A DNA stretch of 64,000 bases from Pseudomonas sp. CFII64 (GCF_000416235.1 NZ_ATLO01000051.1:62001-126000), one strand, 5' to 3'. Counted from the stretch's first letter, positions 50,296 to 60,363 are shown. The notes: a model not told the origin generated them from the letters alone. Translations and numbers: made by a program.

Positions 50296-53079
50296 TTACG
50301 TAGTTTTGATAAATAGGTTCACAGAAAAATCCTTGAGCGCTGCGCTGAGCAACAACTCCCTACCCGTTGTGACTACAGCCTCCGAAAAAAGTCCCTTCCA
50401 ACCTGCATCAGAATCCGTGAACGGTAAAAGGACCCGCGTATCTCCCCAATTGTCAGCGTTGATGAATGGAGCCTGGGCGGTGCCCAATAGTTCACTAAAC
50501 AAGCGTGGAACAATGACAATTGCGCGTACGCCATCCAGGATCCGAGCGAAGGCGAGGACCCGATCAGCATGTACGCCCGCCACTTCCAGCGGGATGTACT
50601 GGCCGCGACTGAACAAGCCTGGATGTTCGGCACGCAGGTTCAGCACCTTGGCAATCACTGCCTGTTTGACCCGCCCGTCCTGCCAGTTGCCGAGTAACTC
50701 GGTTACACTGGCAGTCTCGTGCAATGATTGCGCTCTTGCACGATAGTCGACCGGGCGCCGGTTATCCGGGTCCACCAGGCTGAAATCCCAATACTCGGTG
50801 CCCTGGTAAAGATCCGGAACGCCGGGCACGGTATTGCGAAGCAAAGTCTGCGCCAGGCTATTGAGCGCTCCTGCTGCGGCGATTCGGTTGGCGGTGGCGC
50901 CTAACGACTGACGCAATGCAAGACCTTCAGGGGCAAGCAGGATGTTATTCAAAAATTCCCGGCAGGCACGCTCATACGGCTCATTATTGGCGCTCCAGCT
51001 GCTTTGCAGTTTAGCCTCGCGCAGGGCTTTTTCCTGCCATTGCGTCAGTCGCTTCGCATAGGCTTCGTAGTCGTCTTCGCTTTCCAGCCCGAACGGCCAG
51101 CTGCCCAGCATGGCTTGATACAGCATCAGCTCATCGCCAGTACTGATCGTGACGGCGTCACCCTTGAGGGGCAGGGCCAGTTGACGCCAGCGTTCGACCT
51201 GTTCGGCGTACCAGCCTGAACACTCGCTCAACACCGCCAGCCGGGTCCGGGTATCTTCGCCGCGTTTGTGGTCGTGCGTGGCGGTGGCCAGCAGGTTGTC
51301 GGGGAACGATTCCAGACGCTTGAGGCACGCCGCATGGAAGTCCTCAACGGGTGCGCTGAAGTGCTGCGGGTGGAAGCCCACGTCGTTACGCGACAGCAAT
51401 ACCGCGCTGCGATAAAACGACGTGTCCTCTACAGACTTGGCCGCCACCGGCGAGGTCAACTGCTGGAAACGCACACAGGCATTGCGATACAACTTGCGCT
51501 GACGGCCGCGTGGCAGCTCGCGCCAGGATTCGCCACCCAGCCAGCGTTGCAGGTAATCAAGCACCTGCCAGTCAGCTTCGCTCAACGTATTGCGCGCGCC
51601 TTGCATGGCTTGCTCAAAGAAGCGGTCATCTTCTTCGGAGCGGCCGCACACGCTGATATAGGTGCGGTAGATCGGGAAATTGACCACCAGCGCCAGCAAC
51701 GCCCGGCGAATCGCTCCCAACGTCAGGTCACGGCTCATCAGATCGCTGCGCGCCACTTGCAGCAGGGATTGGGCTACGTTTTCGAAATCCCCGGCCAGGG
51801 TGCCGTGCAATACCAAGTCGCGAGCTTCCAGCACTTCCTGATTGAAATCTGCAGTGCGTTCACTCAATCGACTCCACAGCTCCGCCAGCGGAGCCTGTCC
51901 CTTGGGATCATGTTGCAGCAATGACACCTGGTTCATGAACTCGTAACCGGTCGTGCCGTCAACGCCCCAGTCTTCGCGCAGCTGCTCGTCAGGGCCCAGG
52001 ATCTTCTCGACGAAGATCGGCAAATGCGCCAATTCGGTGCCCGTTGGTCGCTGCGAGAGCAGGCTTTCCACGCGACGGCGCAGTTTACGTCCATAGCCAC
52101 GGGGATCGGCGAGCCCGTCGATGTGATCGATGCGCAACCCATCGACGAGTCCTCTGGCGATCAGCTCGAAGATTTTGCCGTGAGTCGCCTCGAACACATT
52201 GGGCCGCTCAACGCGCAAACCGCCCAGTTCATTGATGTCGAAGAATCGCCGCCAGTTAATGTCGTCACCCGCCGTTCGCCAGCTGGCCAGACGATAGTGC
52301 TGACGCTCAAGCAACTGGTGCAGGCGCTCGAAACCCTCCGGTTTACTGGAGTCGAAACGTGCCAGACCTTGCTCGATGGCTGCTGCGACGGCGCTGTCCT
52401 GGGCCAGTTCAGCCAGTTCCGCGCGAGCTTGACGCGCACGTTCATACGCCTGCGGATACTGTTCCAGCGCCGCAAAACGCTTGCTCAGCTCGATCAGCTC
52501 AGGGTGTTCTGCCGATTCCAGCAACGGACCGTAGGTGGCCGGGTTGATCGGGAAGTGGTGCTGGTAATGCTCGATGTAAAAAGCGCCATGCTCGGCGTCG
52601 AACCGCAAAGGGATCTCGCCTGCCTGCAACACGGTGCCGTAATCGCTGCTCAGGAATGGCAGCAGCAGTTGGCCCTCTAGCAAGGGGTCCGGCGAATTCC
52701 ACTGAATGTCGAAAAAGTCCGCGTACGGGCTGCGGCGTCCCCATTCGAGCAGATCGAGCCACCATGGATTGTCCGCGCCGCCAACCGCCATGTGATTGGA
52801 CACGATATCCAGAATCAGGCCCATGCCATGTTCGCGCATCGCGCCTACCAGGCGGAGCAGGGCGGGCTCGCCACCCAGCTCCGGGTTGATCAGGCGTGGA
52901 TCGACCACGTCATAGCCGTGCATCGATCCTGCGCGGGCTTTGAGCAGCGGCGAAGCGTAGATATGGCTGATGCCCATGCTGGCGAAGTAGGGAATCAACG
53001 GCACTGCGTCGTCAAGGGTGAAGTCTTTGTGAAACTGCAAACGCTGGGTGGCACGCAGCGGATTGATCGTCGGGCTCAT
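50296..53079 (-). CDS. treY: Malto-oligosyltrehalose synthase
   Basis: A 927-residue GH13 enzyme that turns the reducing-end alpha-1,4 link of malto-oligosaccharides into the alpha,alpha-1,1 link of trehalose. Motifs include ISHIYASPLLKARAGSMHGYDV, DIVSNHMAV, GLRIDHIDGLADPRGY (nucleophile Asp) and the C-terminal VPGVPDLYQGTEYWDFSLVDPDN. Its ATG overlaps the malQ stop (ATGA). TreZ, encoded two genes upstream, releases trehalose, so alpha-glucan made by GlgA can be turned into trehalose. Confidence 0.97.
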   Translation of the reverse strand: MSPTINPLRATQRLQFHKDFTLDDAVPLIPYFASMGISHIYASPLLKARAGSMHGYDVVDPRLINPELGGEPALLRLVGAMREHGMGLILDIVSNHMAVGGADNPWWLDLLEWGRRSPYADFFDIQWNSPDPLLEGQLLLPFLSSDYGTVLQAGEIPLRFDAEHGAFYIEHYQHHFPINPATYGPLLESAEHPELIELSKRFAALEQYPQAYERARQARAELAELAQDSAVAAAIEQGLARFDSSKPEGFERLHQLLERQHYRLASWRTAGDDINWRRFFDINELGGLRVERPNVFEATHGKIFELIARGLVDGLRIDHIDGLADPRGYGRKLRRRVESLLSQRPTGTELAHLPIFVEKILGPDEQLREDWGVDGTTGYEFMNQVSLLQHDPKGQAPLAELWSRLSERTADFNQEVLEARDLVLHGTLAGDFENVAQSLLQVARSDLMSRDLTLGAIRRALLALVVNFPIYRTYISVCGRSEEDDRFFEQAMQGARNTLSEADWQVLDYLQRWLGGESWRELPRGRQRKLYRNACVRFQQLTSPVAAKSVEDTSFYRSAVLLSRNDVGFHPQHFSAPVEDFHAACLKRLESFPDNLLATATHDHKRGEDTRTRLAVLSECSGWYAEQVERWRQLALPLKGDAVTISTGDELMLYQAMLGSWPFGLESEDDYEAYAKRLTQWQEKALREAKLQSSWSANNEPYERACREFLNNILLAPEGLALRQSLGATANRIAAAGALNSLAQTLLRNTVPGVPDLYQGTEYWDFSLVDPDNRRPVDYRARAQSLHETASVTELLGNWQDGRVKQAVIAKVLNLRAEHPGLFSRGQYIPLEVAGVHADRVLAFARILDGVRAIVIVPRLFSELLGTAQAPFINADNWGDTRVLLPFTDSDAGWKGLFSEAVVTTGRELLLSAALKDFSVNLFIKTT

Positions 53080-55154
53080 TGGTCACGCTCCGCAGCTTGA
53101 AGACGTGCCTGAGAAAGCAGCTCGATGCGACGCGCCACGTGTGGATCATCCAGCAAGCCGCTGCAATCACCTGGCAGTCGGCGTCTCCAGTTCGGGTGGC
53201 TGTCAGTAGTGCCCGGCAAGTTGAATTGCTCGGACAGACCCATCGCATCCTCCATCGGCAACAGCACCAACGGCGCGCGGGTATGGCCCAGATAACGAAC
53301 CGACGCATCGATGATCTGGTCAATTTCCAGGCCGTCGTCGCAGAAATTATCGGAGTTCTGCTCCAGCGCAGTACACAGTCCGGCACGCTCCTTTTGGCGA
53401 TCCAGGCGCCATTGCCCGGCTTGCTGGTCGTCGACCAAATCGAGCTTGCGGTTCCAGTCGATGTCTTTTTCGGCCAACCAGCCTGCGAGGGTTGGTAGGT
53501 CATGGGTGCTGGTCATCGCAAGGGCTTCGTCCGACCAATCCAGGACGGGTTTGAAATGAGCGTTGTGCTGTTCGAACAACAATACGCGCATGCCAAGGAT
53601 GGCCCGGGCCGACAGTTTTTCATGCAGGCCTTCAGGCACGGTGCCCAGATCTTCACCCAGCACCACGGCTTTATGCCGCCATGATTCCAGGCTCAACAGG
53701 CGCAACATGTCGTCCAATGGATAATTCAGATAAGCGCCTTCACTGGCCAAAGCTCCCAGCGGCACCACCCAAAGCCGTTGCAAACCCATCACGTGATCGA
53801 TACGCAGCCCGCCGGCATGCGCGAAGTTAGCGCGCAGCATTTCGATAAACGCACGAAAACCGTTGCGTTTAAGGCCAGTGGGGGAAAATGCCGAAATGCC
53901 CCAACTTTGTCCGGAACGGTTGAGAATGTCCGGCGGCGCGCCGACGGTCAGTTCAGACAGCAGCTCATCCTGGCGGCTCCAGGCCTGACTGCCAGCGCCG
54001 TCGGCGCCCACCGCCAGATCCGCAACCAGGCCGACCCGCATGCCGCTGCTGCGTGCCGCGATTTGTGCGCGCTCCAGGCCCCGCGCCATCAGCCACTGCG
54101 CAAAGGCGTGGAAACTGATTTGCGCGCCATGCTCAGCGGCGAAGCCGGCAATGGTTTCGCTACGCGGATTCTTGAATTCTTCTGGCCATTCATGCCAGTT
54201 CTGACTGATGCCCAAGCGCTCGCTTTCGTCACGCAGGGTCTCGAAACGACAGTGATTCTCCAGCGCCTCGCCGCCACTGTGGCGGAAGCTATTGAAGTCT
54301 TCATGCAGCGGGTGATCACAGCCGCTGAACGCTTCGTACAGTTTGTGCAGCACTTTCCATTTGGCTGTCGCGGCAGCTGGCCAATCGATCAGTTCAAGCT
54401 GTTCGAGACGCTTGAGCTCATCAGCGAGGCCGGTTTCATCGATTGCCAGACGCAAGGCGCGCTCACCGAGAATCGTGCCGGGTGCAGAATACAGGCTGTT
54501 CAGAAACAACCGGCTTGAAGGCGAATAGGGACTGAAACGATGAGGATCGTTGGCAAACATCGCATGCACCGGGCTGATCGCCAAGGCATCAGCGCCTCGC
54601 TCACCCGCCTTGCGGGCCAACACTTCCAGCGCTTGCGTGTCACCAAAGCCGCCATCGCCTTCGCGGCGCAAGGCGTACAGCTGAACGGTCAAGCCCCAGG
54701 TCCGGGCGACTTCAGTTTCGGTCGCCATGGCCATGCTGAAACAGGTTTCAGGCGCTACGGCAATGGTCAGATGCTGCCCGGCGATGCTCAGCTGCTGGTA
54801 GCCGACAGGCGCCAACGCTGGCAGTTGCCCGGTGGCGGTCAGGTTGGCGTCGATCGTGGCGCCGTCCTCCAGCAGCAGCACAAACGGAGTGCCCGGTTCA
54901 AACCACGCACTCAAATCCAGGTTGCTGCCGTGGTCGACGGTCAACAGTGGCGGGGGCGTCGGTTGATGGTTCGCAGCTCTTAACCGTTGCAGGCTGGCGT
55001 CGATCTCGTCGTGGTTGTCGGCGGGATAACCCAGGCCGTCCAGTACTTTGCACAGCACTTGCGGGCTGACCCGTTGCGGCCGGCCGTTTGCATCAATCCA
55101 GTCCACTGACAAGCCTGCTTCGGTTGCCAGGGCCTCTAGTTGCTCATTGCTCAT
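53076..55154 (-). CDS. malQ: 4-alpha-glucanotransferase (amylomaltase)
   Basis: A 692-residue GH77 disproportionating enzyme that transfers malto-oligosaccharide chains between glucans. GH77 segments are PVHAMFANDPHRFSPYSPSSR, GLRIDHVMGLQRLWVVP (nucleophile Asp), VLGEDLGTVP and TSTHDLPTLAGW. The start at 55154 gives an 11-nt overlap with treZ; the frame remains open for six codons upstream. Overlaps at both ends show tight coupling with treZ and treY. Confidence 0.95.
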   Translation of the reverse strand: MSNEQLEALATEAGLSVDWIDANGRPQRVSPQVLCKVLDGLGYPADNHDEIDASLQRLRAANHQPTPPPLLTVDHGSNLDLSAWFEPGTPFVLLLEDGATIDANLTATGQLPALAPVGYQQLSIAGQHLTIAVAPETCFSMAMATETEVARTWGLTVQLYALRREGDGGFGDTQALEVLARKAGERGADALAISPVHAMFANDPHRFSPYSPSSRLFLNSLYSAPGTILGERALRLAIDETGLADELKRLEQLELIDWPAAATAKWKVLHKLYEAFSGCDHPLHEDFNSFRHSGGEALENHCRFETLRDESERLGISQNWHEWPEEFKNPRSETIAGFAAEHGAQISFHAFAQWLMARGLERAQIAARSSGMRVGLVADLAVGADGAGSQAWSRQDELLSELTVGAPPDILNRSGQSWGISAFSPTGLKRNGFRAFIEMLRANFAHAGGLRIDHVMGLQRLWVVPLGALASEGAYLNYPLDDMLRLLSLESWRHKAVVLGEDLGTVPEGLHEKLSARAILGMRVLLFEQHNAHFKPVLDWSDEALAMTSTHDLPTLAGWLAEKDIDWNRKLDLVDDQQAGQWRLDRQKERAGLCTALEQNSDNFCDDGLEIDQIIDASVRYLGHTRAPLVLLPMEDAMGLSEQFNLPGTTDSHPNWRRRLPGDCSGLLDDPHVARRIELLSQARLQAAERDQ

Positions 55155-56958
55155 CCTGTCTCTCCAGAACATCTATTGCTATCAGGCTGACAATGGCCGT
55201 GTAAGGATTGAGGGTGCCTCGGCGGGAAAGTTCTGCCGCATGTGGCAGTGTTTCAAAAAGAACGCTGGCCGGGTGCCATTTAGGCGCGGTTACAGCGTGC
55301 TCGGACAGGTTCAGGTCGATCCGCAGTTGGGTGCCGTCACCCATACGCCAGCGTGCCGAAACAGCGCCTTCGCTCAACACGTCGCAACCCAGGGCTTGTG
55401 CGCCTTGCAGACGCGGCATGATTTCGCGATGGCGGATCTCCAGCAATTGGCGGTAGAGCTCCAGCCAGCTGTGGTGATCGGCACCGATGTCGGTTTCCAG
55501 GTACACCGCGTCGAAAGCCGGTTTGCAGGCCTCGAAGGTTGCCGGCTCATTGGGATCGGGAATGTGTTCGCGCTTCTCTTCATCGGCGAATGCAGGAAAG
55601 TCGGCAAATTCGCCACGCCGTCCTTCGCGCACCGCATCGGCCAATTCGCCATGGTGGTCGGTGAAAAACAGGAATGGCTCGCTCGCCGCCCACTCATCAC
55701 CCATGAACATCAGCGGAATCATTGGCGAGAGCAGCAACAACGCCGTCGTTGCTTTCAGCGCCGGGCCATGGCTGATCTGCGAGAGTCGCTCGCCAAAGGC
55801 ACGATTGCCGATCTGGTCGTGATTCTGCAAAAACAGCACGAAAGCGCTCGGTGGCAAATGCCCGCTGGCTTCGCCACGAGCATGGCCATGGCGCGTGCTT
55901 TCGCCTTGATAGACAAAACCCTGGCTGAGCAGACGAGCAAGCTTTGCAGTGGCCTCGTGGGCGAAATCCGAATAATAGGCGTCTGTTTCGCCGGTCAACA
56001 GGACGTGTAGCGTGTTGTGCCCATCGTCGTTCCATTGGGCATCGAAGCCTTGCTCCAGAAGACTGGCCTGATTGAACTCATTCTCCAGGTTCAGCCAGAC
56101 GTGGCGCGGCTTGGGGATTCGTTCGTGGACGGTTGCGGCAAACTCGGTGAGAAAACTCGAATCGTTGATGGCGTGAACGGCATCCATGCGCAAACCGTCG
56201 AAGCGATATTCCTCCAGCCACATCAGCGCGTTATCAATAAAGTAATCACGCACTTCCCGGCGGCGGAAGTCGATGGAATTGCCCCACGGGGTATGCACGT
56301 CTTCGCGGAAGAAGCCTTTGGCATAGACGCCCAGGTAATTGCCGTCGGGTCCGAAGTGGTTGTAGACCACATCAAGAATAACCATCAAGCCGAACCCGTG
56401 GGCCGTATCAATCAGATGCTTGAGTTCGTCCGGTGTCCCATAGGACGACTGCGGCGCGTAAGGCAGCACGCCGTCGTAGCCCCAATTACGCGTGCCGGGA
56501 AACTGCGCGATCGGCATCAGCTCGATAGCGGTCACACCCAGTCCAGCCAGGCGTTCCAGATGGGTCTCGACGCCGGCATAGCCGCCCAGAACACCCACAT
56601 GCACTTCGTAGATGACGGCCTCATGCCACGGACGGCCCTGCCACTGGCTGTTCTGCCAGGCATAGGACCGGGGATCAACCACAATGCTCGGGGAATGGAC
56701 GTCAGAGGCTTGAGCGCGTGAGGCGGGGTCGGGGACTTCCATGTCCCCATCGATTTTGTAGCGGTACTGAGTGCCCGCCGGGCAGCGGGCCTCGATTGCA
56801 AACCATCCTTCGTCTTGCGCAAGCATGGCCAGAGACTGGCCATCTTGCAGTTCAACACTCACTTGCTGCGCGTCCGGCGCCCAGAGGGCAAACCGGGTGT
56901 TGTCAGAGTCCAGCAGGACGGCGCCGTGGCGCCAGTTTTTTTCTGTACGCAGAGGCAT
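55144..56958 (-). CDS. treZ: Malto-oligosyltrehalose trehalohydrolase
   Basis: A 604-residue GH13 enzyme that cleaves trehalose off maltooligosyltrehalose. CBM48-like N-domain (RFALWAPDAQQVSVEL), then DVVYNHFGPDGNY, FDGLRMDAVHAI (nucleophile Asp), the acid Glu in LNLENEFNQ, and LFLQNHDQIGNRA. It is 14 nt behind glgA. Trehalose made by TreYZ is an osmoprotectant in Pseudomonas. Confidence 0.97.
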   Translation of the reverse strand: MPLRTEKNWRHGAVLLDSDNTRFALWAPDAQQVSVELQDGQSLAMLAQDEGWFAIEARCPAGTQYRYKIDGDMEVPDPASRAQASDVHSPSIVVDPRSYAWQNSQWQGRPWHEAVIYEVHVGVLGGYAGVETHLERLAGLGVTAIELMPIAQFPGTRNWGYDGVLPYAPQSSYGTPDELKHLIDTAHGFGLMVILDVVYNHFGPDGNYLGVYAKGFFREDVHTPWGNSIDFRRREVRDYFIDNALMWLEEYRFDGLRMDAVHAINDSSFLTEFAATVHERIPKPRHVWLNLENEFNQASLLEQGFDAQWNDDGHNTLHVLLTGETDAYYSDFAHEATAKLARLLSQGFVYQGESTRHGHARGEASGHLPPSAFVLFLQNHDQIGNRAFGERLSQISHGPALKATTALLLLSPMIPLMFMGDEWAASEPFLFFTDHHGELADAVREGRRGEFADFPAFADEEKREHIPDPNEPATFEACKPAFDAVYLETDIGADHHSWLELYRQLLEIRHREIMPRLQGAQALGCDVLSEGAVSARWRMGDGTQLRIDLNLSEHAVTAPKWHPASVLFETLPHAAELSRRGTLNPYTAIVSLIAIDVLERQDEQ

Positions 56959-56972
56959 CCAGCTACCCCTTG

Positions 56973-58559
56973 TTAGTAATGAAGAGAAACACCCACGTTC
57001 TTTTTCAACAGGTCCTGATAAAGCTCTGCGTATGGCTCTACCGCTTGGTGCCAGTTGAAAGGGGCGGCCATCGCTCTGCAGCGCATGGCATTGAGCAGCG
57101 CCGGATTGGCGAATACTTTCAAAGCTCGATTCAAGGCTTCGGTGTAACTCTCGACCGTTGATTCATCGAACAGAAAACCAGTGACGCCATCTTCAATCGT
57201 GTCTGCCAGGCCGCCGGTATTGCGCGCAATGGGCAGCGAACCAAAGCGCTGGGCGTACATCTGGCTCAAGCCACAAGGCTCGTAGCGCGAAGGCATGAGC
57301 AAGAAATCGCTGCCAGCAAACATGCGTCGCGCATCGGTTTCGTTGAAGCCGATCCGTACGCCGATCTGGCCAGGGAAGCGCAGTGCCAGCTCGCGCATAG
57401 CATCTTCTTCCTCAGGCTCGCCTCGGCCAATGATCGCGATTTGACCGCCTTGCTCGACAATGTGCTCGGCGACACCGATGGTCAGGTCCAGGCCTTTTTG
57501 GTAAACCAGTCGCGAAACCACGGCAAACAGCGGACCGGTAGAAGGTTCAAGTTCGAACAACTCCCGCACGTGATCGGCGTTTATTTCCTTACGCTGCCAC
57601 TCATTGGCCGAGAAATGGCAAATCAGGTGCTCATCGGTCGCCGCATCCCAGCTGGCATCGATGCCATTGGGGATGCCGCTGAGCTGACCGCGATTGGCCT
57701 TGCTCTGCAGGAAGCCTTCCAGCCCGCAACCAAACTCAGGCGTGGTGATTTCCTTGGCATAAGTCGCGCTGACCGTCGTGATATGGCTGGCGTAAGCCAT
57801 GCCCGCCTTGATGAACGACAGCTTGCCGTAAAACTCCATGCCGTCAGCGCCAAGTGCTTCGTCGGGAATCCCCAACTCGCGGCTTGAACCGGTGCTGACG
57901 GTTCCCTGATAGGCCAGGTTATGGATCGTGAAAATGCTCGGCGTGGTCTGCCCGCGCCAGCGCATATAGGCCGGTGCAAGCCCCGCAGGCCAGTCATGGG
58001 CGTGAACCAGCTCCGGACACCACTGTGTCTTGACAGCCCCTGCGGCAAATTCGGCAGCGGCCAGTCCCAAACGAGCGAAACGAATGTGGTTATCCGACCA
58101 GTCACGGCCGTTGTTGTCGGCGTATGGGGTGCCTTCGCGTTCATACAGCTCAGGGCAGATCAGTACGTAAATGACCAGACCGTCCTTCATGTCCATCCGG
58201 CCGATCTTGCAAGGAGGAAGGGCAGCGTGGCCTCCTAACTGACTGATGACATGAATCGGATTGCCGCTATTGAGGACCTGTGGATAGCCGGGTATCAGCA
58301 CACGGACGTCGTGCAGGTGACGCATGGCTCGCGGCAGCGCGGCAGACACATCGCCCAACCCCCCGGTTTTGACCAGGTCAGCCAGTTCCGACGTCACGAA
58401 CAGGACTTTACGCCTGTTGACTGGAGCAATCATTGGCTGTGAGGTAGGCAGTTGCAGCAGTGGAACGCTCGTCGTAGCGAAAACCGGCAGATGAGTCAGC
58501 TCGCTGGCCGGCTGATTAAAACTCTCTCCCTTCTGGGTTTTGACAGCGGCGCTTATCAT
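56973..58559 (-). CDS. glgA: Glycogen synthase (ADP-glucose type)
   Basis: A 528-residue GT5 glycogen synthase that extends alpha-1,4-glucan from ADP-glucose. Signature KTGGLGDVSAALPRAM lies at about residue 64, followed by HAHDWPAGLAP, the PNGID segment and the C-terminal PSRYEPCGLSQMYAQRFG. The N-terminus carries about 43 residues ahead of the usual start (MIAPVNRRKVLFVTSE); ATG at 58559 has GGGAG at 7 nt, so I keep it. First gene of the long glucan-trehalose operon. Confidence 0.95.
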   Translation of the reverse strand: MISAAVKTQKGESFNQPASELTHLPVFATTSVPLLQLPTSQPMIAPVNRRKVLFVTSELADLVKTGGLGDVSAALPRAMRHLHDVRVLIPGYPQVLNSGNPIHVISQLGGHAALPPCKIGRMDMKDGLVIYVLICPELYEREGTPYADNNGRDWSDNHIRFARLGLAAAEFAAGAVKTQWCPELVHAHDWPAGLAPAYMRWRGQTTPSIFTIHNLAYQGTVSTGSSRELGIPDEALGADGMEFYGKLSFIKAGMAYASHITTVSATYAKEITTPEFGCGLEGFLQSKANRGQLSGIPNGIDASWDAATDEHLICHFSANEWQRKEINADHVRELFELEPSTGPLFAVVSRLVYQKGLDLTIGVAEHIVEQGGQIAIIGRGEPEEEDAMRELALRFPGQIGVRIGFNETDARRMFAGSDFLLMPSRYEPCGLSQMYAQRFGSLPIARNTGGLADTIEDGVTGFLFDESTVESYTEALNRALKVFANPALLNAMRCRAMAAPFNWHQAVEPYAELYQDLLKKNVGVSLHY

Positions 58560-59155
58560 CGTTTTCTCCCATTTAATACAGTGTTAGTACTGCACTTGAG
58601 TTTTTATTGGCCATGTCCTATGGCCGGGCATAAAAGCACTACGCAAGATCAGTACCCATTTACCGTTTGCGTTGAGACTGGACAGAGCGACAGCGCCTGT
58701 TTTTGGCACGCTGCCAACAGCATAGGCGCTCTAGTAAGCTGACCCATGGGTATTCGAGAAGTTTCGACTTTTTTTGTCGGAAATGTCTGGAATGCGGCTT
58801 GGCACGGACTTTAGGTCGAGCAAGATCGGGGACTGAGAAGCGCTGAAGTAGCGTAATGCTCTTTTTTAGAGCGGCCTTTGGCGAAAAAATCCTACGATTA
58901 CCGGCCGTCGGATTGTTCGACAATTGATCCACTATAGGCGCCTTGGCGCTCGGTGTATTGCCGTTATGAGCATTTAAGGTACGCCGAAGGTGCTCAAGTG
59001 CTGTTTCCTGGTGCGCACCTCGCCAGCTGCGAGGGCACCCGTGCAAAGAAGTGCGATCCTGCGGGAACATTTTGGCGCGCAGCGAGATAGAATCAGCGGC
59101 CCAGGGCCGAATCCTCCGGAAGAGGCCCATCTAAAGCAGTCAGATGAGGAAGGAA
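58560..59155. other. Divergent intergenic region between glgA and GNAT gene
   Basis: A 596-bp non-coding stretch; the open frames crossing it have poor composition and I reject them. It must hold the glgA promoter on the minus strand. Near its right end (59104-59128) a hairpin CCTC-CGGAA-GAGG, extended by GGG/CCC, exposes GGA in its loop 28 nt before the GNAT start, as RsmA/CsrA sites do. Confidence 0.45.
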
Positions 59156-59647
59156 ATGGAATCCCCAGAGGTGTTGGTACTGCAAGCGAGTTACACCAAT
59201 CCGGTTCACGCTGAAGCCATTGGCTTCTTGCTCAATCAATACGCGCAGGACGTCATGGGCGGTGGCGAATCCCTGTCCCTCGATACGCAACAGCAACTGG
59301 CTGTTGAACTGGCCAAGCGCCCCCATGCCTTTAGCGTCCTGGCGTTCGTTGGCGGTCAGCCGGTCGGCCTGGTCAACTGTTTCGAGGGTTTTTCGACCTT
59401 CCAGTGCCGCCCTTTGGTGAACATCCACGATGTTGTGGTCATCGATGGACAGCGCGGCCTCGGGATCAGCCAGAAAATGCTGGCCAAGGTGGAAGAGATT
59501 GCTCGCCAGCGCGGCTGTTGCAAGCTGACTCTGGAAGTGCTCGAAGGCAACACGGTCGCCCAGGGCGCGTATCTGAAACAAGGTTTTGCCGGTTATGAAC
59601 TTGATCCTGCCATGGGCAAGGCGATGTTCTGGCAGAAGCCGTTATAA
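59156..59647 (+). CDS. GNAT family N-acetyltransferase
   Basis: A 163-residue GNAT acetyltransferase. The acetyl-CoA binding motif A is VVIDGQRGLGISQKMLAKVEEIARQRG-like (key residues QRGLGISQKML), followed by LTLEVLEGNTVAQGAYLKQGF. Substrate not predictable. ATG at 59156 is preferred because GGA-rich AGGAAGGA precedes it; an ATG at 59144 is also in frame. Confidence 0.9.
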   Translation: MESPEVLVLQASYTNPVHAEAIGFLLNQYAQDVMGGGESLSLDTQQQLAVELAKRPHAFSVLAFVGGQPVGLVNCFEGFSTFQCRPLVNIHDVVVIDGQRGLGISQKMLAKVEEIARQRGCCKLTLEVLEGNTVAQGAYLKQGFAGYELDPAMGKAMFWQKPL

Positions 59648-59787
59648 GCCTGAGGCGGCAGTGGCTCGGGTGCCCGTAGGATTGTTCTGAATTGTTCGTC
59701 CTCATATTGCAAGCAGCTTCGGACGCGAGCACTATTTTTTCCAGCGCGCTCAGTCAGGGTGGCGCCGGAATCGATAGGGAGACGGAG

Positions 59788-59976
59788 ATGGCAGGAAGCA
59801 AAGCCAAACGTGAGGAGCGCGACCTGATGAGTCGTGCAATGGACGTCACTGTAATCGCGACGACGATAGGCGGGGCCTCCGTCGCGAACATGTTGATACC
59901 CGGCCTGGGCAGTGCAGTGATCGGCGCAGTTCTGGGGGCCGTCTTCGGTTTTCGTGCAACTCGATTCGTGGATTGA
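59788..59976 (+). CDS. 62-residue small glycine-rich membrane protein
   Basis: A basic N-terminus (MAGSKAKREERDLMSRAMD) precedes two adjacent hydrophobic segments rich in Gly and Ala (VTVIATTIGGASVANMLI and GSAVIGAVLGAVFGFRA), similar to glycine-zipper membrane proteins. ATG at 59788 is preceded by GGAGACGGAG. Function unknown. It lies 23 nt before the next small membrane protein gene, so the two form a unit. Confidence 0.72.
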   Translation: MAGSKAKREERDLMSRAMDVTVIATTIGGASVANMLIPGLGSAVIGAVLGAVFGFRATRFVD

Positions 59977-59999
59977 AATCAGCGCCAGGGAAGGCCGAT

Positions 60000-60308
60000 A
60001 TGATTTGGGATCAAACCAGTTGTTCTTTAGTGAGCAGCCTGCTGTTTATAGCGATATATCTGGCGATGTCTTTTCATCACCGCCAAACCCCGGAACTCTC
60101 CCACGCCGTGATCATCGCCATGTCCTGCTCAGGTGTGGTGGCAGCCGTTGTACTGGGCAATCTGACCTATTTTTCCGCGCCTGAGGCTCTCGGTGTCCTT
60201 GGTAGCAGCAAGCCCAGCATCTTCATTGGCACGCTGGCGATGATATGGGTGTCTATTACTTCGGTGACGTCCAGTGTCCTGCATCCGCGAAAGGTCGCCA
60301 GCCAGTAA
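60000..60308 (+). CDS. 102-residue membrane protein of unknown function
   Basis: Three hydrophobic helices are visible (SLVSSLLFIAIYLAMSF, AVIIAMSCSGVVAAVVLGNL, and SIFIGTLAMIWVSITSVTSSV) with short loops and a basic C-terminus (HPRKVASQ). ATG at 60000 has GGGAAGG 7 nt upstream. I do not recognise the family; size and topology resemble small holin-like or toxin-like membrane proteins, but there is no other support for that. It ends just before a bidirectional terminator. Confidence 0.7.
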   Translation: MIWDQTSCSLVSSLLFIAIYLAMSFHHRQTPELSHAVIIAMSCSGVVAAVVLGNLTYFSAPEALGVLGSSKPSIFIGTLAMIWVSITSVTSSVLHPRKVASQ

Positions 60309-60312
60309 CCGC

Positions 60313-60345
60313 AAAAAGCCTGTCATCGATGACAGGCCTTTGTTG
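60313..60345. terminator. Bidirectional terminator between small membrane gene and cptA
   Basis: A perfect palindrome GCCTGTCA-TCGA-TGACAGGC (60318-60337) is preceded by five A and followed by CTTTGTTG. It serves both convergent transcripts. Confidence 0.75.
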
Positions 60346-60363
60346 TTGCCAATTCCGATCTGA

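Noticed and set aside
58660..59130. 156-codon minus-strand frame upstream of glgA
   Set aside because: Composition (Arg, Ser, Cys-rich) does not look like a protein of this organism, and no ribosome binding site or family pattern was found.
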